Source: RYN-230 sp963834515
GTDB taxonomy: Bacteria; Actinomycetota; Actinomycetes; Streptosporangiales; Streptosporangiaceae
DNA length: 64,000 nt
Direction of reading: 5' to 3'
Assembly (NCBI GenBank): GCA_963834515.1
Contig: CAWICB010000004.1
Location: forward strand, 124,001 to 188,000
Shown here: positions 59,544-64,000 of the stretch, piece after piece
Layout: each line of letters starts with the position of its first letter
Numbering within the stretch: position 1 is the stretch's first letter
The notes under the pieces: model-generated
Databases searched by the model: none
Told to the model about the DNA's origin: nothing
Seen by the model: only the letters and a program-made list of their open reading frames with translations
Position numbers and translations under genes: made by a program

Positions 59544-60055
59544 TGGGGGGACCGGCGGCCACCGGCCCGGCCCGCGACCGGGACAGCTCCGGGCGGCCGC
59601 GCAACGCGAGGCCCCGGGATGAACTGGGCCGGCCACTGCCCCGCGGCGCGCCCGGCGCGGACCGGGTTCCTGACGATCTGGCCCTTCCCCCGGCCGAGGC
59701 GCTGGAAGTGGCCCAGCAGCTGCTCGATTCCGGCCGCCCGTTCCACGCGCACGAGGTGCTCGAGGCGTCCTGGAAGCGGGCGCCCGCCGCGGAACGTGAG
59801 CTGTGGCGCGGCCTGGCCCAGCTGGCGGTGGGCCTGACCCACGCGCAGCGCGGCAATGGCCGCGGGGCCGCCGCGCTGCTCCGCCGCGGGGCGGAGCGGG
59901 TCGGCAGATACGCCCCGGCGGCCCCCTATAACGTCGACACGGCCGGGCTGGCCGCGGCCGCTACCGCGCTGGCCGGGCGCATCGACGCCGGCGGCCTGGC
60001 CGGCCTGAGCGCGCCGCGCCTCACCCTGACCCGCGGCCACGCCAGCCAGGGCTGA
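59543..60055 (+). CDS. DUF309 domain protein
   Basis: 170 residues from ATG 59543, which overlaps the previous stop. After a 50-residue polar lead the helical DUF309 domain appears: AQQLLDSGRPFHAHEVLEAS (the HxxHExxE-like motif), WKRAPAAERELWRGLAQLAV and RRGAERVGRYAPAAPYNVD. Possible metal site from the His/Glu motif; function unknown. Converges on marP. Confidence 0.85.
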   Translation: MGGPAATGPARDRDSSGRPRNARPRDELGRPLPRGAPGADRVPDDLALPPAEALEVAQQLLDSGRPFHAHEVLEASWKRAPAAERELWRGLAQLAVGLTHAQRGNGRGAAALLRRGAERVGRYAPAAPYNVDTAGLAAAATALAGRIDAGGLAGLSAPRLTLTRGHASQG

Positions 60056-60094
60056 GCCGCGGCCGGGCGGCAGTACACCGCCCTGGCGTTCTGC

Positions 60095-61285
60095 TTAATC
60101 ACAGGTCCGGGTGGACGTGGCGGTGGTGGCGGTGGCGCCCCGGCCGGCATCCCGCCTGACCTCAGCAGCGGTCAGCGCGTAGCCGGTGTCCTTGACGCCC
60201 ACCGCGGCGGCGAACACCACCCCGTACACCGTCCCGTTCGGGTCCAGCAGCGGCCCGCCTGAGTTACCGGCCCGGACATCGGCCCGGATCGAGTAGATCT
60301 GCCGGGTGACTTCCCTGGACTGGTAGATGTCGGGGGCCTGGGCCAGCTGGTCGGCGCCGACCCGGGCGGGCACCACGGTGAAATCGTGGTCCAGCGGGTA
60401 CCCGGCGACAATCGCGTTAGCGCCCATGCCAGCCGGGCCGGCGAAGGACAGCGGCCCGGCCCGCAGATCGGGGACGTACAGCACGGCCAGGTCGCGCTCC
60501 GGGTCGAACAGCACCACCGTGGCATTCAGATGCCGGCCCCGCCGGGTAATCACCGTCTGCTGCGAGGTGACCCCGGCCACTACGTGCGCGTTGGTCAGGA
60601 CGTGCTGCGGGGAGATCACGAACCCGGAGCCCTCGATCCGCCGGGAGCAGCTCGGCGCTATGCCGATGACCTTCACGATGCTGTCCCGGGCCCGGGTCAG
60701 CCCGGCCGAGTTGAGCACCGCCGGGTCGGGCGGCGCCACGGTCAGCGCAGGCTCCGCACCCAGCGCCCCGAACACCTGCACGTACGGGCCGCTGGCCAGC
60801 AGGCTGCGGAAGTCGGAGAACATGGTCCGTGCCGCGGGCGGCATGACCCCGTCCACCGTGCGCAGCACGGCCGAGTGGTTGACCTGGTTGGTGACGATGG
60901 CGAACGGGGCGTTGACCACGGCCGAGCCGATCAGCCACGCGATGAGCAGCACCGAGAGCACGCTCACCGCGGCCCCAGCCACCGAGTCGATCAGGGTGGC
61001 CGGGCGCCAGTTGACCCGGGACCGCACCGCGGCGCCGACCGCGGACGCGAGCAGCTGGCCGATCATGGCCGCGACGAACACGGTAACGATCGCAACCAGG
61101 GCCTGCTGTGAGGTGCCCTGCACTACCGAGCGGGCCAGTGCGGGCGCGAACGTGGCACCGATGGCGGCCCCGCCGAGGAAGCCGGCGAAGCTCAGGATCC
61201 CGACGATAAAACCCTGCCGGTAGCCCGCTACGGCGAACGCCGCGGCGAGCGCTATCAAGATCAGGTCAAGCACGTCACCCGACAC
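60095..61285 (-). CDS. marP: MarP-type membrane serine protease (CvpA + trypsin-like)
   Basis: 396 residues from ATG 61285. Four TM helices of the CvpA/colicin V production type (LDLILIALAAAFAVAGYRQG to ATLIDSVAGAAVSVLSVLLI) precede an extracytoplasmic chymotrypsin-like protease with His in VLTNAHVVAG, Asp in DPERDLAVLYV and Ser in RAGNSGGPLLDPNG. Two Cys flank the start (SCSRR) and the C-terminus (RTCD) and may form the regulatory disulphide known in the mycobacterial protein. MarP confers acid resistance in Mycobacterium. Neighbours nudL and nth are conserved too. Confidence 0.93.
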   Translation of the reverse strand: MSGDVLDLILIALAAAFAVAGYRQGFIVGILSFAGFLGGAAIGATFAPALARSVVQGTSQQALVAIVTVFVAAMIGQLLASAVGAAVRSRVNWRPATLIDSVAGAAVSVLSVLLIAWLIGSAVVNAPFAIVTNQVNHSAVLRTVDGVMPPAARTMFSDFRSLLASGPYVQVFGALGAEPALTVAPPDPAVLNSAGLTRARDSIVKVIGIAPSCSRRIEGSGFVISPQHVLTNAHVVAGVTSQQTVITRRGRHLNATVVLFDPERDLAVLYVPDLRAGPLSFAGPAGMGANAIVAGYPLDHDFTVVPARVGADQLAQAPDIYQSREVTRQIYSIRADVRAGNSGGPLLDPNGTVYGVVFAAAVGVKDTGYALTAAEVRRDAGRGATATTATSTRTCD

Positions 61286-61367
61286 CAGCCCACCGTATAG
61301 TGCGCGGCCCGGTAGTTGGTTCGCAGTGCAGTAATAGACCAGGCTCTTACCCGGGCCGGCCTGGGCA

Positions 61368-62093
61368 TTAACTTGCGGCGTAAGTCTCCGGGGGCAGTTC
61401 CTCGACCCGGCTGCGGTCCCAGGGGCGTTCCCAGCCAGCCAGCATAAGCAGCTGGTCGACCAGCGCCGCGGTGAACCCCCAGACCAGCATGCCGCGGACC
61501 CGGAACGCTGGCCCGGTCATCCCGGAGGGGTGCCGGATGCGGAGCCGGCGCGCCGGGTCGGCCAGTTCGCTGAGCGGGACCCGGGCGACTGCGATCACCT
61601 CGGGTGGGTCGGCCGGCGCCACCGGCACCGGCCGCCGCCACCAGGCCAGCACCGGCGTGATCGCGAACCCGCTGCGCGCGATAAACAGGTCGGGCAGCAC
61701 GGTGAGGACCTGGACCCCGGCCGGGTCCACGCCCGCTTCCTCGGCCGCCTCGCGGAGCGCGGCCGGCACCGGGCCCCCGTCCGCGGGATCGATGGCGCCA
61801 CCTGGGAAGGCGGGCTGCCCGGAGTGCCGGCGCAGCCCCGGGCCGCGCTGGACCAGGAGCAGGTCAGGACCGTCCGGGCCGGCGCCGAACAGGACCAGCA
61901 CGGCCGACCGGCGGCCGCCGCCTGGTGGTGGCTGGAGCAGCGGCGGCACCGGGCTGTCCCGGGCGGCCACGGCCAGGTCGCGCAGCCAGGCCGGGGGGTC
62001 GTCCTCCCGCGCTGACGGCGGCTCGCCGCCGCCCGGCGCGAGGCGGCGGTCGGGGGGCTCCGGGGAGTCTTCCCCCCGGGCTGGCACCCTCAC
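61368..62093 (-). CDS. nudL: NUDIX CoA pyrophosphatase NudL
   Basis: 241 residues from GTG 62093, overlapping the nth stop by four bases (GTGA). Nudix box: GGAIDPADGGPVPAALREAA followed by EEAGVD; preceded by PPGGGRRSAVLVLFGAG and the CoA-hydrolase signature LLLVQRGPGLRRHSGQPAFP. C-terminal WGFTAALVDQLLMLAG is typical of the CoAse group. The first 30 residues (EDSPEPPDRRLAPGGGEPP) are encoded by a copy of the dispersed GC repeat, an unusual case of a repeat taken into coding sequence. Confidence 0.9.
   Translation of the reverse strand: MRVPARGEDSPEPPDRRLAPGGGEPPSAREDDPPAWLRDLAVAARDSPVPPLLQPPPGGGRRSAVLVLFGAGPDGPDLLLVQRGPGLRRHSGQPAFPGGAIDPADGGPVPAALREAAEEAGVDPAGVQVLTVLPDLFIARSGFAITPVLAWWRRPVPVAPADPPEVIAVARVPLSELADPARRLRIRHPSGMTGPAFRVRGMLVWGFTAALVDQLLMLAGWERPWDRSRVEELPPETYAAS
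62035..62079 (+). repeat. Dispersed GC-rich repeat, copy C, within the 5' end of nudL
   Basis: GGCGCG at 62035 through the CCCCCCGG at about 62079 aligns over some 44 bases, with about seven mismatches, to the minus-strand reading of 57610 down to 57563. On the coding strand it supplies the EDSPEPPDRRLAP part of NudL; the copy at 57555 would read DDPPEPPDRRYAP in the equivalent frame. Confidence 0.7.
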
Positions 62094-62797
62094 GAGAACG
62101 GGCCCAGCTTCACCAGGGCCCGTGCCGTCTTCTCGTCGGTGGGCCCCTCGCCGAAAGACGGGCAGAGCCGGGCCAGCGTGCACGCCCCGCAGGCCGGCCT
62201 CCGGGCGTGGCACACCCGCCGGCCGTGCCAGATCAGCCGGTGCGACAGGATGGTCCACTCAGACTTCGGGAACAGCGAGCCGACCTCCTGCTCGATCTTG
62301 TCCGGGTCGGTCTCGGTGGTCCAGCCGAAGCGCCGGGACAGCCGCCCGAAGTGCGTGTCCACGGTGATACCGGGAACCCCAAAGGCGTTGCCGAGCACCA
62401 CGTTCGCGGTTTTGCGGCCCACCCCGGGCAGCGTGACCAGGTCGGCCAGCGTGCCCGGGACCCGGCCGCCGAAGCGCTCGCAGAGCGCCTGGCCCAGGCC
62501 GATCAGGCTGCTGGTCTTGGCCCGGAAGAATCCGGTGGACTGGATGATCTTCTCCATGTCGGCGCGGTCGGCCGCCGCGTAGTCAGCGGCTGACCGGTAC
62601 CGGGCGAACAGCACCGGGGTGACCAGGTTGACCCGCTTGTCGGTGGTCTGTGCGGACAGGATGGTCGCGACCAGCAGTTCCAGCGGGGAGGTGAAGTTGA
62701 GCTCGGTGTGTGCGTCGGGATAGAGCACCGCGAGTTCGCGGTTGATGCGCCGGGCCCTGCGGACGAGCGCGGTCCGTGAGGGGGTATCGGAAATCAC
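62090..62797 (-). CDS. nth: Endonuclease III
   Basis: 235 residues from ATG 62797. DNA glycosylase/AP lyase of base excision repair. Helix-hairpin-helix LVTLPGVGRKTANVVLGNAF with catalytic Lys, catalytic Asp in ITVDTHFGRLSRRFG, and a C-terminal 4Fe-4S loop CHARRPACGACTLARLC. LLVATILSAQTTDKRVNLVT is the family N-terminal signature. Its ATG overlaps the stop of the ComF-like gene, and its stop overlaps the start of nudL, so the three form one tightly coupled operon. Confidence 0.96.
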   Translation of the reverse strand: MISDTPSRTALVRRARRINRELAVLYPDAHTELNFTSPLELLVATILSAQTTDKRVNLVTPVLFARYRSAADYAAADRADMEKIIQSTGFFRAKTSSLIGLGQALCERFGGRVPGTLADLVTLPGVGRKTANVVLGNAFGVPGITVDTHFGRLSRRFGWTTETDPDKIEQEVGSLFPKSEWTILSHRLIWHGRRVCHARRPACGACTLARLCPSFGEGPTDEKTARALVKLGPFS

Positions 62798-63564
62798 GGG
62801 TCAAGCCTATTGACCGGGGCCAGCTCCTGTACCGCGCAGCGGTCCAGGCGGAACGGCTGGCCCAGGGCGGCCGCGGGCCGGTCCAGGTGGCGGCCGAGCA
62901 CGACCACAGCTACGTGCCGTGCGCCCGCGGCTCTCAGCGCACCGGCCGCACCCTGCGCGCTGCCACCTGTCGTCCAGGTGTCGTCGAGCAGTAGCACGCT
63001 GGCGCCGGGTAGCGGGTGGGCAGCCCGGAACCGGCCCGGATCAAGGTCGTGCCAGCCCGGCGCGTCCGGGCTGGCCACGGCCAGCCCGGCCCAGGGCAGC
63101 GTCAGGTACGGCGCGGTCAAGGTGGCCAGCGGGTGCGGGCCCGGGCGGCCACGGCAGCTCGGCACCACGGCCACGTGGCTGGGCGGCGGCATGGCGGCAC
63201 CCCGCCACAGGCACGGCCCGTGCTCGCGCAGGAAGACGAGGAGCAGCATGCGCAGCCAGCGCTGGGCGGCCGCCCGCCCGGCTGGGCGTCCCGACTTGTA
63301 CTGCCACAGCTGGCGGGCCAGCAGGCTGCCCTTGGGCGCGTAGGCGATCGGGACGACCAGGTCGGCCAGGCTGCCCGGTGCGCTCTCGGCGTGCAGGCCA
63401 CACTGGAAACAGCGGCGGTAGCCGTCCAGGACCGGCCCGCGGCAGGTGCGGCACTGGGCCGGGCCGGGCGGGCCGGGCCCGGCCAGCCCGGCCGCGTGCG
63501 CCATGACCTGGGCCCGGAGTGCGGCCCAGCACTGCGACCCCGGTGGCGCGGGCGTGGCGGCCAT
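62794..63564 (-). CDS. ComF-like phosphoribosyltransferase
   Basis: 256 residues from ATG 63564. N-terminal zinc-ribbon-like Cys pairs (CRTCRGPVLDGYRRCFQCG), then APKGSLLARQLWQYKSGRP, SHVAVVPSCRGRPGPHPLAT, and a type I PRTase PRPP loop SVLLLDDTWTTGGSAQGAAG. ComF proteins are implicated in DNA uptake and replication stress. First gene of the ComF/nth/nudL operon by ATGA overlap. Confidence 0.88.
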   Translation of the reverse strand: MAATPAPPGSQCWAALRAQVMAHAAGLAGPGPPGPAQCRTCRGPVLDGYRRCFQCGLHAESAPGSLADLVVPIAYAPKGSLLARQLWQYKSGRPAGRAAAQRWLRMLLLVFLREHGPCLWRGAAMPPPSHVAVVPSCRGRPGPHPLATLTAPYLTLPWAGLAVASPDAPGWHDLDPGRFRAAHPLPGASVLLLDDTWTTGGSAQGAAGALRAAGARHVAVVVLGRHLDRPAAALGQPFRLDRCAVQELAPVNRLDP

Positions 63565-63625
63565 GGAGAGATGCTAGGCACGAGGGCTGACAGCCGGCGG
63601 CTGGGCGGGCCGAGTGAGCCGGGCG

Positions 63626-63713
63626 GGTGGTGGCGTCCAGCCGGGCCGGTGGTGGCGTCCAGCCGGGCCGGTGGTGGCGTCCAGCCAGGCGGGTGGTGGC
63701 GTCCAGCCGGCCG
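63626..63713 (+). repeat. 22-bp tandem repeat, four copies
   Basis: GGTGGTGGCGTCCAGCCGGG-headed units begin at 63626, 63648, 63670 and 63692 with one or two variants. Lies between the divergent ComF-like gene and the glycosyltransferase at 63810. Confidence 0.92.
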
Positions 63714-63809
63714 GCCCGGCTGGGGATCCGGCCGCGGGCCGGGCCGATAGGCTGCTACCGAGGTTACTAAGTGTTCCGCTAGTTTTACAGACAGCTACCG
63801 GGGGGGGCT

Positions 63810-64000
63810 ATGCGAGCCGTTCCAGCGCGGGTCCGCCCAGATCCGGGCGGCCCGCGGGCCCGGGCTGCGGCCCGCACCGGCCCGGGGCGCCTGGGCGGCC
63901 TGGCCGCCGCGCTGCGGCGGCACTGGCTGATGGCCATCCTGCTGGCCGCGGGCCTGGCGCTGCGGGTGGTGACCCAGCTGGCTTACCGGCCGGCCCTGCT
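63810..64000 (+). CDS. Membrane glycosyltransferase/mannosyltransferase, N-terminal part (cut by window edge)
   Basis: 63 codons visible from ATG 63810, preceded by a G-run four bases upstream. The N-terminus is basic and polar (RAVPARVRPDPGG), then AALRRHWLMAILLAAGLALR VVTQLAY, a first TM helix followed by YRPAL. The ALR-V-x-x-LAYRPAL pattern is common at the start of actinobacterial multi-TM polyprenyl-phosphate-dependent glycosyltransferases (ArnT/PMT-like), but too little is seen for certainty. The AT-richer stretch at 63763-63795 may hold the promoter. Confidence 0.6.
   Translation, partial: MRAVPARVRPDPGGPRARAAARTGPGRLGGLAAALRRHWLMAILLAAGLALRVVTQLAYRPAL

Overview
This is 64 kb of a high-GC actinobacterial chromosome. 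Several gene neighbourhoods diagnose the lineage: mshA/YbjN/gpm/senX3/regX3, carD-ispF, the Streptomyces-type hppA/anti-sigma kinase/bldG/helicase block, and the holin-like/epoxide hydrolase/marP/nudL/nth block known from Mycobacterium. MshA (mycothiol synthesis) is itself actinobacterial. I see no rRNA, tRNA, CRISPR array, integrase or transposase. The species cannot be named from the sequence. The coding style (GTG starts, ATGA/GTGA overlaps, Pro/Ala/Gly-rich tails) suggests a soil actinomycete near Streptosporangiales or Streptomyces.

Layout. 0-2.9 kb: a LysR regulator running off the left edge, a divergent MFS pump with a frameshift, ispF and carD. 3.3-10.3 kb: an anchored Cys-motif protein, an LpqE-like lipoprotein, regX3-senX3, gpm, mshA, a YbjN protein and csoR. 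10.3-12 kb: a phospholipase C remnant and a family III CoA-transferase. 12-24.6 kb: a metal/ion transport island with three NRAMP-related transporters, two membrane-less MgtE-type sensor proteins (PRC barrel + MgtE-N + CBS), a KimA-like permease fused to an OB-fold, and a CDF exporter. 24.7-29.6 kb: a diiron ferritin-like protein, a 54-bp perfect palindrome, an SDR-MFS operon and a divergent MarR regulator with a 48-bp minisatellite in its coding sequence. 29.6-33 kb: a tightly coupled operon of cNMP-binding protein (frameshifted), metallo-beta-lactamase-fold hydrolase and FAD oxidoreductase. 33.2-44.5 kb: a signalling/ABC block with a decayed FtsX permease, two intact large FtsX permeases, a REC-cyclase fusion, its ABC ATPase, a GAF histidine kinase, a stand-alone REC and a NarL regulator. 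44.7-50.2 kb: a Fur remnant, HD phosphohydrolase, GT1 glycosyltransferase, orphan ABC ATPase, serB and SixA-like phosphatase. 50.3-57.3 kb: hppA, RsbW-like kinase, bldG-like antagonist, a DUF1998 helicase (frameshifted) and a HAD phosphatase (two frameshifts). 58-64 kb: holin-like protein, epoxide hydrolase, DUF309, marP, and the operon ComF-like/nth/nudL, then the start of a membrane glycosyltransferase.

Most striking is the 12-20.8 kb island. Two copies of an arrangement in which a soluble MgtE-like Mg sensor is encoded immediately upstream of (once overlapping) an NRAMP-family transporter whose TM1 and TM6 metal-site motifs are non-canonical. A third NRAMP-like gene and one of the sensor-transporter pairs are preceded by tiny ORFs with strong Shine-Dalgarno sequences, Asp-Pro motifs and potential SD-sequestering hairpins. 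This reads as a candidate two-part Mg2+ (or other divalent cation) uptake system under leader-peptide control.

The window is also rich in small-scale instability: tandem duplications overlapping stop codons, minisatellites, a dispersed GC-palindromic repeat shared by sites 50 kb apart, and several single-base indels in otherwise intact genes. The indels may be real decay or sequencing errors at GC runs.
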